This document shows positions 35,226 through 44,393 of a stretch of DNA of 64,000 nt, one piece after another. This stretch comes from Oscillospiraceae bacterium (lineage in GTDB: Bacteria; Bacillota; Clostridia; Oscillospirales; Oscillospiraceae), in contig JAHHSG010000001.1 of the NCBI GenBank assembly GCA_020025305.1, positions 124,001-188,000 on the forward strand. Direction: 5' to 3'. The first letter of the stretch is position 1; each line of letters starts with the position of its first letter. The notes under the pieces are model-generated. The model was not told the DNA's origin, made no database searches, and was given only the letters and a program-made list of their open reading frames with translations. The position numbers and the translations under genes are program-made.

Positions 35226-36646
35226 AAAAGAAAAGGGAGAGGGAGATGGGAGAGAAAGTTTTATATATGGGAGTTCCTAACCCGCGGCAGAAGGAATTTT
35301 TAGAGTGTGAGAAGAAGTATATCGCCTTTGGCGGTGCTCGCGGTGGCGGTAAAAGCTGGGCGGTACGCACCAAAGCAAAACTTCTGGCATTCCGCTATCC
35401 CGGTATTCGGATGCTGCTGGTGCGGCGAACTTATCAGGAATTGGAAAACAACCACATCCGGATTTTGCGCAGGGAACTGACGGGAATTGCAGAGTATCGG
35501 GGCACGGCACGGCAGATGGTATTCCCTAACGGCAGTATTTTGGACTGCGGCTACTGCGCCTGCGACAGTGATTTGGATCGCTATCAAGGAGCGGAATACG
35601 ATGTGATTTTCATTGACGAGGCTACCCAGCTGCGGGAGGAGTGGCTGCGGCAGTTTGGCGCATGCCTGCGTGGTGTGAACAATTTCCCTAAGCGAATTTA
35701 CTATACCTGCAACCCTGGCGGGCCGGGACACAGCTATATTAAACGCCTTTTCATCGATCGCCGTTTTTTGGCCGGAGAAAACGGGGAGAATTACGTCTTT
35801 ATCCCGGCCCGGGTCACCGATAACAAGGCGCTTTTAAAGGCGCAGCCAGACTATCTGCAGCAGCTGCAGGCCCTTCCTAAGAAGCTGCGGGATGCGTGGC
35901 TCGAGGGGAAATGGGACATTTTTCAGGGGCAGTTTTTTCAGGAGTTTACTGACGATCCTGCCCATTATGCCGATCGGCGATTTACCCATGTGATCGAGCC
36001 GTTTGACATTCCGCGGGAGTGGCGCATTTACCGAAGCTACGACTTTGGCTACGCTAAGCCGTTTTCCTGCGCATGGTGGGCGGTGGATTACGATGGCGTC
36101 ATCTACCGCATTTTGGAACTCTACGGCTGCACCGATGTGCCCGACGAGGGAGTGCGATGGACGCCGGATCGGCAGTTTGCGGAAATCCGGCGGATTGAGG
36201 ACACCCATCCGTGGCTCAAGGGACGGGACATTCAGGGCGTGGCTGATCCCGCCATTTGGGACACCAGTCGTGGGGAGAGCATCTACGAGACGGCACTCAA
36301 ATACCGCATTTACTTCCAGCGAGGCGACAACCGCCGCATTCCCGGCTGGATGCAAATGCACTACCGGATGGCCTTCGACGAGGAAGGATATCCCATGATG
36401 TACATTTTTTCCACTTGCCGCGCCTTTTTGCGGACGGTGCCCGGACTTCTCTTTTCTGACACGGATGTGGAAGATCTGGATACGCGGCAGGAGGATCATG
36501 TGGCCGATGAGAGCCGCTATTTTTGTATGTCGCGTCCCATTGCGCCCCGGCGCAAAGAGACAGGGCTTCAGCCGGCGGATGATCCTTTGAATATGATGAG
36601 CGAAAAAATCGGTTCGTGGTGCGGCGTGCAGCGGATTGGAAAATAA
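35222..36646 (+). CDS. Phage terminase large subunit
   Basis: A 474-residue packaging ATPase-nuclease. Walker A FGGARGGGKS (about residues 36-45), Walker B YDVIFIDEATQL with the catalytic Glu, the coupling motif YYTCNPGG, and a nuclease domain beginning IYRSYDFGYAKPFSCAWWAV with an RNase-H-like first Asp. It packages concatemeric DNA into proheads through the portal. The ATG at 35222 overlaps the previous stop; an internal ATG at 35246 behind GGGAG is possible. Confidence 0.94.
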   Translation: MKKKREREMGEKVLYMGVPNPRQKEFLECEKKYIAFGGARGGGKSWAVRTKAKLLAFRYPGIRMLLVRRTYQELENNHIRILRRELTGIAEYRGTARQMVFPNGSILDCGYCACDSDLDRYQGAEYDVIFIDEATQLREEWLRQFGACLRGVNNFPKRIYYTCNPGGPGHSYIKRLFIDRRFLAGENGENYVFIPARVTDNKALLKAQPDYLQQLQALPKKLRDAWLEGKWDIFQGQFFQEFTDDPAHYADRRFTHVIEPFDIPREWRIYRSYDFGYAKPFSCAWWAVDYDGVIYRILELYGCTDVPDEGVRWTPDRQFAEIRRIEDTHPWLKGRDIQGVADPAIWDTSRGESIYETALKYRIYFQRGDNRRIPGWMQMHYRMAFDEEGYPMMYIFSTCRAFLRTVPGLLFSDTDVEDLDTRQEDHVADESRYFCMSRPIAPRRKETGLQPADDPLNMMSEKIGSWCGVQRIGK

Positions 36647-36747
36647 AAATTTCCATAGTTGCTGTGAAGTATGCAACAGCGTGTACAACTTTCCCCCTTA
36701 TGTCAGGGAGGGGTGTGGCAGGAATTTAACCATAAGGAGGAATGCGA

Positions 36748-38598
36748 ATGGAAAGCACAAAAAGCAAGGCTTCGCTGCAACCTAAAATCGGAGCGGAGGA
36801 ACTGCGCCATGCCGTGCAAATCTTACAGAAGTATCGGCGCGGCAAGGCGCATCTGGAACAGCGTATTGTAGACAACGAACAATTTTGGAAGATTCGCCAC
36901 TGGGAGCAAATGGAAAAAAACGGAGAGGGCGGAAATCCTAACGACCCACAGCCCACCAGCGGCTGGCTGGTCAACTGTATTCTTTCCAAACACGCAGACG
37001 CTATGGACTGCTACCCCGAGCCTACGGTACTCCCACGGGAACCGGATGATCGGGAGGAGGCAAAGAAACTCAGCCGCATCCTGCCGGTCATCTTGAAGAG
37101 AAACCAGTTTAAACGGGTGTACGCGCAGGCATGGTGGCGGAAGCTGAAATCCGGATGTGCTGCCTACGGTGTATTTTGGGATGGAGAGAAACTGGGGGGA
37201 CTGGGAGATATTTCTATCCGACCTGTGGATATCCTTAACCTTTTCTGGGAGCCGGGTGTCACGGACATTCAAGACTCGCCCCACTTCTTTTCCACAGAAC
37301 TGGTGAACAATGAGGAACTGCTGCGTCGCTATCCTCAGCTGGAGGATGTCAACTTGGGCAGTGGCAGCTTTTCTGTGAGTCGTTATCTCTACGACGACAC
37401 AGTGGACACGGCGGATAAGTCCTTGGTAGTGGACTGGTACTACCACACAGAGGAGAATGGCAGAAAGATTCTGCAGTACTGCAAGTTTGTAGGACAGACA
37501 GTGCTTTACGCTACGCAGAACGATCAAGAGAACCCGGAGATAGCGCACCGTGGCTGGTATGACCATGGAAAGTATCCCTTCGTTTTTGATGTGCTTTTTC
37601 CGGAGGAGGGATCTCCCTGCGGCTACGGCTATGTGGATCTGTGCAAGTCACCTCAGAAGCAGATTGATCTTATGAACCAGGCCATTTTGAAAAATACACT
37701 GGCAGCCGCCACGCCACGGTTCTTCATTCGCTCTGACGGTGCCATCAATGAAAATGAGTATGCGGACTGGACCCAACCCTTTGTCCACACTAACGGGAAT
37801 CTGGGCGCCGATTCCATTGCACCCATTCATACCGCAGGACTGGATGGTGTGTATGTTGCATTTTTGCAAAGTAAGATCTCCGAAATGAAGGAGACAGCGG
37901 GCAACCGCGATGTGGCCAACGGCGGGACGGCAGGCGGTGTGACGGCAGCAACGGCCATCGCGGCGCTGCAGGAGGCAAGCGGCAAGTTGAGCCGTAACAT
38001 GATCGACGACAGCTACGAGGCGTTTGCCGACGTGGTGACGCTGTGCATTGAACTGATCCGTCAGTTTTACAGCCTGCCTCGCCAGTTTCGTTTGGTGGGA
38101 AGGATGGGAAACGAGGAGTTCCTTACTTATGATAGCCGCGCCTTACAGGGACAGACCATCGATGATGGCTTTTCCGATGGGTACCGTGTGCCGGAGTTTG
38201 ATTTGGAAATCGCGGCACAGGAGGAAAACCCCTACAAGACAATGGAGTACAACCAACTGGCGCTTCAGTTATTCCAAATGGGATTTTTCCGTGCCGATGC
38301 GGCAGATCAGGCACTGCGGTGTTTGGAGCTCATGGACTTTAAGAACAAGGATCAGGTATGCACCACCATTCTGGAAGGCCAGAGACAGACCCAGGAAATC
38401 CACAGCTTACAGCAAAAACTGCTGCAGCTGGCCGCTGTGGTGGATGAGATGAAAGGCACATCCTTAGTGGAGGAGTTGGAAAAAGACTTTGGCAATTCCG
38501 GCAACCCTGTACAGCATGGCAGGGCTGTGGCGAGAAAACAGACGAACAATGTGGAAAAAATGCGTCAGCACTCTCAGCAGGCGGTGCAGCCCCGATGA
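36748..38598 (+). CDS. Phage portal protein (podovirus type)
   Basis: A 616-residue protein, long for a portal and close to P22-like versions. The N-terminal helical region, WLVNCILSKHADAMDCYPEP followed by DDREEAKKLSRILPVIL, the central CGYGYVDLCKSPQKQIDLM with NQAILKN, and the C-terminal helices with GGVTAATAIAALQEASGK fit the family that forms the dodecameric DNA gate. AGGAGG is seven bases before this ATG; 36742 is an upstream alternative. The last 40 residues are polar and Gln-rich. Confidence 0.85.
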   Translation: MESTKSKASLQPKIGAEELRHAVQILQKYRRGKAHLEQRIVDNEQFWKIRHWEQMEKNGEGGNPNDPQPTSGWLVNCILSKHADAMDCYPEPTVLPREPDDREEAKKLSRILPVILKRNQFKRVYAQAWWRKLKSGCAAYGVFWDGEKLGGLGDISIRPVDILNLFWEPGVTDIQDSPHFFSTELVNNEELLRRYPQLEDVNLGSGSFSVSRYLYDDTVDTADKSLVVDWYYHTEENGRKILQYCKFVGQTVLYATQNDQENPEIAHRGWYDHGKYPFVFDVLFPEEGSPCGYGYVDLCKSPQKQIDLMNQAILKNTLAAATPRFFIRSDGAINENEYADWTQPFVHTNGNLGADSIAPIHTAGLDGVYVAFLQSKISEMKETAGNRDVANGGTAGGVTAATAIAALQEASGKLSRNMIDDSYEAFADVVTLCIELIRQFYSLPRQFRLVGRMGNEEFLTYDSRALQGQTIDDGFSDGYRVPEFDLEIAAQEENPYKTMEYNQLALQLFQMGFFRADAADQALRCLELMDFKNKDQVCTTILEGQRQTQEIHSLQQKLLQLAAVVDEMKGTSLVEELEKDFGNSGNPVQHGRAVARKQTNNVEKMRQHSQQAVQPR

Positions 38599-38873
38599 TT
38601 CGAGTTATCTATACGAAGAACCGAATGACATTGCGGGGGCATGCGGGGTATGCGCCCCGTGGGCAGGATATTGTGTGTGCGGCGGTATCCGCCTTGGTGT
38701 ATGCGCTGGTGGCGGCGCTGGAGGAAAAGGGGGCAGTGCGAGAGGTACACATGCAGCCGGGGCAGGTGAGTGTAGCAGGTGCGGAGGGCTGCGAGGCGGA
38801 ATTCCGGATGATACACTGCGGGCTTGCTCAATTGGCGGCGCGTTATCCACAGTATGTGCATTTGGAAGAGTAA
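38595..38873 (+). CDS. Prp-type cysteine protease (phage-encoded)
   Basis: A 92-residue protein of the ribosomal-processing cysteine protease (Prp/YsxB) family. LRGHAGYAPRGQDIVCAAVS contains the catalytic His and Cys of this fold, and the length is usual. Host Prp removes the N-terminal extension of ribosomal protein L27. Encoded between portal and scaffold, this copy most likely trims virion proteins: both the scaffold and capsid encoded next carry an L27-like LQLFA site near their N-termini. ATG overlaps the portal stop region by 4 bases. Confidence 0.88.
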   Translation: MIRVIYTKNRMTLRGHAGYAPRGQDIVCAAVSALVYALVAALEEKGAVREVHMQPGQVSVAGAEGCEAEFRMIHCGLAQLAARYPQYVHLEE

Positions 38874-38933
38874 GCGTTTCCCAAAAGGGAATGTGATAGG
38901 GTCGTGACCTGCCACGGGAAGGGGGACATAAAC

Positions 38934-39539
38934 ATGTTGGAATTACAGCTGTTTGCCGAGGAGAATGCGGCGGAAACCGCAGCGGAAGAGACAGTACAGA
39001 CATCGGGCGGTGAGGCTCCCGCCGCCGGGGAGCAAGAGGATTTTGAGACACTGATTAAAGGACGGTACAAAGAGCAGTTCGACGAGCGGATTCGCAAGAT
39101 CCTGGACGGCAGACTGCGAGGCCTGCGCCGGGAGAATGAACAGCTGCGCCGTGAACAGCAGCTGCGCTTAGATTCGGCGCGCCACGCCTTTGCACAGCTG
39201 GAGGCGCAGCAGGCGGAGGTACAGCAGATCTATCCGGATTTTGATTGGAGGCGGGAGGTGTGCAATCCCGCATTCGGACGGATGATTGAGGCGGGGGTGG
39301 ATGCCCGCACGGCCTATGAGGCGGTACACCAGCGAGAGCTGATGTACAAGGCGATGGCATATTCCGCTAAAAGGGCGACAAGACAGGCGGCACAGACCGT
39401 GGCTTCCGGACGCCGACGTGTGCAGGAAAACGGCCGGGGTGGTGCTGCACTGAGCCGCAGCGATCCCAGAGAACTGGACAGCCGACAGCTGGCCGACATC
39501 CGCAAGCGGGTGCTGGACGGTGAGAAAATCCGCTTCTGA
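38934..39539 (+). CDS. Phage scaffolding protein
   Basis: A 201-residue acidic, helical protein with a long coiled coil (about residues 55-105, LRGLRRENEQLRREQQLRLD). The N-terminus MLELQLFAEENAAET has the LQLFA motif followed by an Ala/Glu-rich stretch, a layout shared with Prp-processed scaffolds. Located between the protease and the capsid, the usual place for a scaffold. ATG at 38934 has GGGAAGGGGG upstream. Confidence 0.8.
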   Translation: MLELQLFAEENAAETAAEETVQTSGGEAPAAGEQEDFETLIKGRYKEQFDERIRKILDGRLRGLRRENEQLRREQQLRLDSARHAFAQLEAQQAEVQQIYPDFDWRREVCNPAFGRMIEAGVDARTAYEAVHQRELMYKAMAYSAKRATRQAAQTVASGRRRVQENGRGGAALSRSDPRELDSRQLADIRKRVLDGEKIRF

Positions 39540-39571
39540 CAGGTGTCAAAGACAAGAAAAGGAGAGATTTG

Positions 39572-40804
39572 ATGGAATTTTACAACCACTATGACCTGCA
39601 GCTGTTTGCAGGGGAGGCCAATACCCAGACCACGTCCGGTCTGAGTGCGGAAATGAAGACCTACTACGGAATGGAGCTGCTGGAAAATGCACGCCCCCAG
39701 CTGGTACACAACCAGTTCGCCGCCACTAAGCCTCTGCCCGTCGGCGGCGGTAAGACCGTGGAATGGCGCAAGTTTGGCTCGTTTGACAAGGCACTGACAC
39801 CGCTTACCGAGGGCGTGACCCCCGATGGCAGCGGTATTTCCGTCAGCTACATCACCAAAGATCTGGCGCAGTACGGTGACTATACCACCGTATCTGATAT
39901 GCTGGATCTGACCGCCATCGATGATGTGGTGCTGGAGATCACCGATCGCCACGGCGCCAACATGGGCCTGACCCTCGATACCGTTACCCGTAACGAAGTA
40001 CAGCAGGGAAATCAGGTCATCTACGCCCCTGCGCTGCTGGAGGGCGGTAAAGTGCAGGAGGTGACTTCCCGCTATGCGCTGGACAAGCGCTGCACCATGA
40101 CCGGTGAACTGGTGGCACGTGCCGCTACCCAGCTAAAGAAGATGAATGCGCCCAAGTTTGACGGCAAATATGTTTGCATCATCCATCCCAGTGTGGCCTT
40201 CGATCTGCGGCAGGATGAGTCTTGGCTGGCTGCGCATCAATATGCCGCCGCCACCGAGCTCTTTGATGGAGAAATCGGCGAACTGCACGGGGTGCGTTTC
40301 GTAGAGACCACCGAGGCCAAGATTTTCCGCGGTGAGGATCTGGCCAGCAACAGCCGAAAACTCCGTGTCAGCGGCGCCGTCAGTAACAGCACCACGGTAC
40401 CCTTTGCCGGCGGCACGGTGAAGTCCGGTGCGCTGGCGGGGCGCTATGTGCTGATTGGCGGCAAGCGCTGCCGCGTGGTCAGCAACACGGCCAGCAGCAT
40501 GGTGCTCAGCGAGGCGGTCACCGCCAAGGACAGCGAGCTCATCTATCCCGGTGAGGGCGGTGCCAATGGCTGCGCCGTATACGGCTGTCTCTTTGTGGGC
40601 AAGGGTGCCTATGGCGTGGTGGATCTGAGCGAGGGCACGGAGGTCATCGTGAAGCCCCGGGGCTCTTCCGGTACTGCTGACCCTCTGGATCAGCGCTCCA
40701 GTGTAGGCTGGAAGGGCGTACACGCCGCCGCTATCCTCTATGACGAGTACATCGTGCGCGTGGAGTGCGGCTCCTCGTACTCCGACGAGGACAAGGGCAA
40801 CTAA
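39572..40804 (+). CDS. N4-gp56-family major capsid protein
   Basis: A 410-residue HK97-fold capsid. After an N-terminal arm MEFYNHYDLQLFAGEANT, the body has GGGKTVEWRKFGSFDKALTP, LTEGVTPDGSGISVSYITKD, and DYTTVSDMLDLTAIDDVVLE, which define the N4-gp56 capsid family. Residues from about 265 to 330 form an added domain (VSNSTTVPFAGGTVKSGALA onward), perhaps exposed on the shell. The LQLFA motif near residue 9 suggests proteolytic maturation by the Prp protein. ATG follows GGAGAGATTTG. Confidence 0.9.
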   Translation: MEFYNHYDLQLFAGEANTQTTSGLSAEMKTYYGMELLENARPQLVHNQFAATKPLPVGGGKTVEWRKFGSFDKALTPLTEGVTPDGSGISVSYITKDLAQYGDYTTVSDMLDLTAIDDVVLEITDRHGANMGLTLDTVTRNEVQQGNQVIYAPALLEGGKVQEVTSRYALDKRCTMTGELVARAATQLKKMNAPKFDGKYVCIIHPSVAFDLRQDESWLAAHQYAAATELFDGEIGELHGVRFVETTEAKIFRGEDLASNSRKLRVSGAVSNSTTVPFAGGTVKSGALAGRYVLIGGKRCRVVSNTASSMVLSEAVTAKDSELIYPGEGGANGCAVYGCLFVGKGAYGVVDLSEGTEVIVKPRGSSGTADPLDQRSSVGWKGVHAAAILYDEYIVRVECGSSYSDEDKGN

Positions 40805-40818
40805 TCTTACGGTAAGGA

Positions 40819-40846
40819 CTCCCGCTCTGTCAGGGCAGGGCGGGAG
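40819..40846 (+). other. Hairpin after the capsid gene
   Basis: CTCCCGC and GCGGGAG form a 7-bp stem with a 14-base loop and no T-run. Structures here often lower transcription of later genes relative to the abundant capsid; this role is inferred. Confidence 0.45.
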
Positions 40847-40877
40847 CGCACCAAAATGAGGAAAGGAAGGATCGGCA

Positions 40878-41084
40878 ATGAAAAAGGAAGAAATGACTGC
40901 GATTATGCTGCCCCGTGGCAGAAAGAATGAGGAGAATTTCGTAATCGTCTCCGTCAACGGACGCAGTTTCAAAATCATGAAGGGCGTGGAGGTGCAGGTG
41001 CCTGTCTATGTGGCGGAGGTGCTGGAAAACGGTCGCATGATGGCGGACGAAGCCCGGCGCTATGTAGAGAAAATGGCGGAGTGA
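40878..41084 (+). CDS. Small phage head protein of unknown function
   Basis: A 68-residue protein with mixed charge: IVSVNGRSFKIMKGVEVQVP, then a helix (EVLENGRMMADEARRYVEKM). It lies between the capsid and connector genes. A strand-rich start with a helical tail is common in small head-decoration or capsid-associated proteins, but I cannot name its family. Confidence 0.6.
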   Translation: MKKEEMTAIMLPRGRKNEENFVIVSVNGRSFKIMKGVEVQVPVYVAEVLENGRMMADEARRYVEKMAE

Positions 41085-41100
41085 GAAAGGGGGGAGGCAG

Positions 41101-41457
41101 ATGCCTCATCTGAAGGTGGGAGAGGTTTTGGAGCAGGTGGACAATCTGCTGCCCAACCAATATAGTGCTGCGCAAAAACGCCGTTGGATTGCGCAGGCAG
41201 AGGGTTATATAGCGGTGGAGATCCTGGGTCAAAAGGCACCGGAAACGGTGGAGGATGGGACGGTTTTGCAGGCAGAGCCGCCCTATGATGAGATGTATCG
41301 CCACTATGTGGAGGCACAGATCCACTACGCCAATGGTGAGGTGGAGCGCTATGACAACGCAGCAGCGGCGTGGAACAGCAGCTTTTTTGCGTATCGGGAT
41401 TTCTACACCCGCACCCATCCGCCTAAGGCCGCTGTTCAGGCCCTTAAGCTTTACTGA
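41101..41457 (+). CDS. Phage head-tail connector-like protein
   Basis: A 118-residue helical protein: VGEVLEQVDNLLPNQYSAAQ, then KRRWIAQAEGYIAVEIL and YRHYVEAQIHYANGEVERYD. The size, helical layout and position after the capsid match gp4/gp6-type adaptors, which extend the portal ring. Good ribosome site (GGGGGGAGG). No sequence-level family name is certain. Confidence 0.6.
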   Translation: MPHLKVGEVLEQVDNLLPNQYSAAQKRRWIAQAEGYIAVEILGQKAPETVEDGTVLQAEPPYDEMYRHYVEAQIHYANGEVERYDNAAAAWNSSFFAYRDFYTRTHPPKAAVQALKLY

Positions 41458-41472
41458 AAGGAGCCGGGGAGA

Positions 41473-43191
41473 ATGTTTTTTCCGAAAATGAAACCGCCGC
41501 GGCAGAACCGCGTGACCATCAGCCGCTTTCTCGGCTATGACCGGCGGGAAAGGATTGAGACGGGCAGCTTTGCTCAAATGAAGAACCTCAGCGGATGCGG
41601 ATTTCCCGCCATGACCGTGCGGCCGCACCGCGGGCTTGTAACAACGCTGGCGCAGCCCGGTGCGCTTACGGTGAAGGAAGCGCTGCTCTGGGTAGATGGT
41701 ACCACCCTTTACATGAACGGAAAACCTATCGGCCCTATGCTGGCAAAGGGGGAAAAACAGCTGGTGTCTATGGGTGCTTACCTTCTTATCTGGCCGGACA
41801 AGGTGTGGATCAACACGCGGAATACAGCGGATTTTGGCAGCTTGGAGAACACAGTCACGACCGATGGCACAGCAGCATTCTCCCTGTGCAGGGCAGACGG
41901 TACAGCCTTTGCCAACTATGCTCCTGCAGAGCAGCCTCCAAAAGAACCGCAGAACGGGACGCTGTGGTTGGATATCTCCGGACAGACACCGGTACTTCGG
42001 CAGTACACCCAAGACGGCTGGATGCCGGTGGAGAATGTCTGTGTAAAAATTTCGGCTGCCGGGATCGGTAGAGGCTTTGCGGAGGGGGACGGCGTGGAGA
42101 TGACAGGCTGCGGACTTACCCAACTCAATGGACTGAAGGTGCTGCGGCATGTGGAGGAGAATGCACTGGTGCTCGAAGGTGTTGTGGCAGGCGACACCTC
42201 TCGAACAGAGAAAATTACCATCCGGCGTGTTGTGCCGGACATGGACTTTGTGGTGGAGTGCGGCAACCGCTTATGGGGATGTAAGTACGGTATTGTGAAC
42301 GGGCAAGCTGTCAATGCCATTTACGCCAGTAAGCTGGGAGATTTCAAAAACTGGACCTGCTATGCAGGACTGTCTACTGACAGCTATGCTGTTACCCGTG
42401 GTTCAGACGGGCCATTTACTGGGGCGGCGGCCTATCTGGGAAGCCCCATCTTCTTCAAGGAGCAGTGTATGGAACGCGTCTATCCCAGCGCTGCTGGGGC
42501 ACATCAGGTGGTGAATGTGGCCTGCGCCGGCGTCAAGCGGGGGAGCCACAAGAGTATTACGACGGTGGATGGCACCCTCTACTACCACGGCCCCGGCGGG
42601 GTCTATGCCTTTGATGGAAGTATGCCTGTGGTGGTATCGCGGGCACTGGGACGGATGGATTTGCAGCAGGCGGCGGCAGGCGGCTTGGAGGGCAGATACT
42701 ATCTCAGCGGATGCGACGAGAAAGACCAGTGGCAGCTATTGGTATATGACACCCAGCTGCGGATGTGGTTTCGGGAGGATGAAACCCATGCTGTTTCCTT
42801 TGCGCGGCGTGGAGAGGAACTCTTCTGCTTAACGGCGGCGGGAGAACTGTGGGCGATGCTGGGCAGCACCGGACAGCCGGAAGGGCCGGTCCTCTGGGAA
42901 GCGGAGAGTGGGGATCTGGGCCTGGATACGGCTGAAAACAAGTATCCCACCAGACTGACACTGCGAATGGAATTGCCGGAGGGGGGCGAAGTGCAGGCAT
43001 TTCTCAGCTGTGATGGTGGAAGGAACTGGAGTAAGCAGGGGGCGGTTCGTGGGCAGGACGGACCCCGCGGATGCTTGCTCCATCTGCGCCCCCAGCGGGC
43101 AGGGCAGGTGCGGCTGCGCTTGCAGGGAAAAGGCAGATGCACGCTTTACAGCATTTCCGCAGTTTACGAAAAGGGGAGTGATGGGCCTTGA
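41473..43191 (+). CDS. Phage tail hub / stabilisation protein (P22 gp10-like)
   Basis: A 572-residue beta-rich protein. Repeated short strands with Gly-Asp turns (GTTLYMNGKPIGPMLAKGEK, GGVYAFDGSMPVVVSRAL, SGCDEKDQWQLLVYDTQLRM) suggest a beta-propeller. This fold and place match podoviral tail-closure proteins such as P22 gp10. In the C-terminal part, RLTLRMELPEGGEVQAFLSC with GRNWSKQGAVRG resembles a small beta-sandwich. TTGA overlap with the next gene. Assignment is by layout and size. Confidence 0.6.
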   Translation: MFFPKMKPPRQNRVTISRFLGYDRRERIETGSFAQMKNLSGCGFPAMTVRPHRGLVTTLAQPGALTVKEALLWVDGTTLYMNGKPIGPMLAKGEKQLVSMGAYLLIWPDKVWINTRNTADFGSLENTVTTDGTAAFSLCRADGTAFANYAPAEQPPKEPQNGTLWLDISGQTPVLRQYTQDGWMPVENVCVKISAAGIGRGFAEGDGVEMTGCGLTQLNGLKVLRHVEENALVLEGVVAGDTSRTEKITIRRVVPDMDFVVECGNRLWGCKYGIVNGQAVNAIYASKLGDFKNWTCYAGLSTDSYAVTRGSDGPFTGAAAYLGSPIFFKEQCMERVYPSAAGAHQVVNVACAGVKRGSHKSITTVDGTLYYHGPGGVYAFDGSMPVVVSRALGRMDLQQAAAGGLEGRYYLSGCDEKDQWQLLVYDTQLRMWFREDETHAVSFARRGEELFCLTAAGELWAMLGSTGQPEGPVLWEAESGDLGLDTAENKYPTRLTLRMELPEGGEVQAFLSCDGGRNWSKQGAVRGQDGPRGCLLHLRPQRAGQVRLRLQGKGRCTLYSISAVYEKGSDGP

Positions 43192-44390
43192 GTACGTTTT
43201 TTATGCCGCCGAGGCCCGAGGGCAATGTGAGCCAACAGGTTCAGCAGCAGTACGCCTATCTCTTTCAGTTGGTCCAACAGCTGAATTTGATGCTGCAAGA
43301 GACAGAGGGCGGCGGCGGAACAAAATCCGCCGCTGTCGTCCCTGTCAGTGAGGAGAAGCAACAGCAGTATCAGACGCTGCGCAGCATGATCATCAAGACG
43401 GCAAATGAAGTGAGCAGAGAAGTGGTGCTGCCGGACATGACGAAGCTGCGCCAGGAACTGGCGGGGCTGCAGGGAACAACCGCAGATCTGGGAGAAAAGA
43501 CGGCGAGGGTCGAGAATGTCACCCAAACACTGGATCAGCTGACCAAGGAATTGGAAACCACCACGGCAGGTTTGCAGACGGCCACAGGAGATCTGGATAC
43601 GCGAACGGGACGGTTAGATCAGCTGACGAAGGAATTACAGACAGCTACGGAGGGGTTGGAAGCTACTGCCGGAAATCTGAGCGATCGGACGGGAACGCTA
43701 GAGAGCACCACGGGTGCGCTTACGGCAAAGACGGGCACGTTGGAAAAGGCTACGGCGGGGTTACAGAGTGCAACGGACGGTCTGAGCAGCAAGACGACGG
43801 CGCTGGAGACAAGGTCGGATGAGCAGGAAAAGGCGACCGCAGCACTGAACAGTGAGACGGCGGGACTCAATTTGGCAGTGAGTGACTGCGTGGACAGTAT
43901 CAACGCACTGGGATTCAAAATGTCGGAGAAGTATGTGGCAATCTCCGACTTCGGTAAGTACATCCAACAGATCAATGCGGAAATCGAGGCTAACCCAGAG
44001 GCCATCACGCAATATTACAGCTTCTTTTCGGTGCTCAAAGCCAACTTGGACAAGATCAGTGCTGACTTTGAGACGTACAAGGTGGGGACAGAGGGCTATA
44101 TCCGCACCGGCATTGTCTACTACGAGGACGGTTTGCCTGTCTACGGTGTGGCGGTGGGGCAGAACCTCACAGTGACGGAGGTAGATGGAGAGACGGTCAT
44201 TGATCAGACCAACTTCCGCGCCACCTACACGGCACAAAAGCTGTCCTTTTGGCAGGATGCAGTGGAGGTAGCCTATGTGTCCAACAACCGCCTTTACATC
44301 AAAAATATCACCGTATTGCAGGCGGTGACATTGGGGCAGTGGGAAATGGACGGCAGCAATGGGCTTGCAATCAAATGGATCGGAGGGTAA
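43188..44390 (+). CDS. Phage tail-fibre-like protein with long heptad-repeat stalk
   Basis: A 400-residue protein. After a short head (residues 1-85) comes a stalk of about twenty heptads of the form L-x-x-x-T-x-x, including two related 28-residue units that both begin LDQLTKEL. The stalk should form a trimeric coiled coil. Residues from 300 on are beta-rich (YEDGLPVYGVAVGQNLTVTE) and end IKNITVLQAVTLGQWEMDGS. TTG start overlaps the previous stop. Confidence 0.75.
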   Translation: MSTFFMPPRPEGNVSQQVQQQYAYLFQLVQQLNLMLQETEGGGGTKSAAVVPVSEEKQQQYQTLRSMIIKTANEVSREVVLPDMTKLRQELAGLQGTTADLGEKTARVENVTQTLDQLTKELETTTAGLQTATGDLDTRTGRLDQLTKELQTATEGLEATAGNLSDRTGTLESTTGALTAKTGTLEKATAGLQSATDGLSSKTTALETRSDEQEKATAALNSETAGLNLAVSDCVDSINALGFKMSEKYVAISDFGKYIQQINAEIEANPEAITQYYSFFSVLKANLDKISADFETYKVGTEGYIRTGIVYYEDGLPVYGVAVGQNLTVTEVDGETVIDQTNFRATYTAQKLSFWQDAVEVAYVSNNRLYIKNITVLQAVTLGQWEMDGSNGLAIKWIGG

Positions 44391-44393
44391 AAG

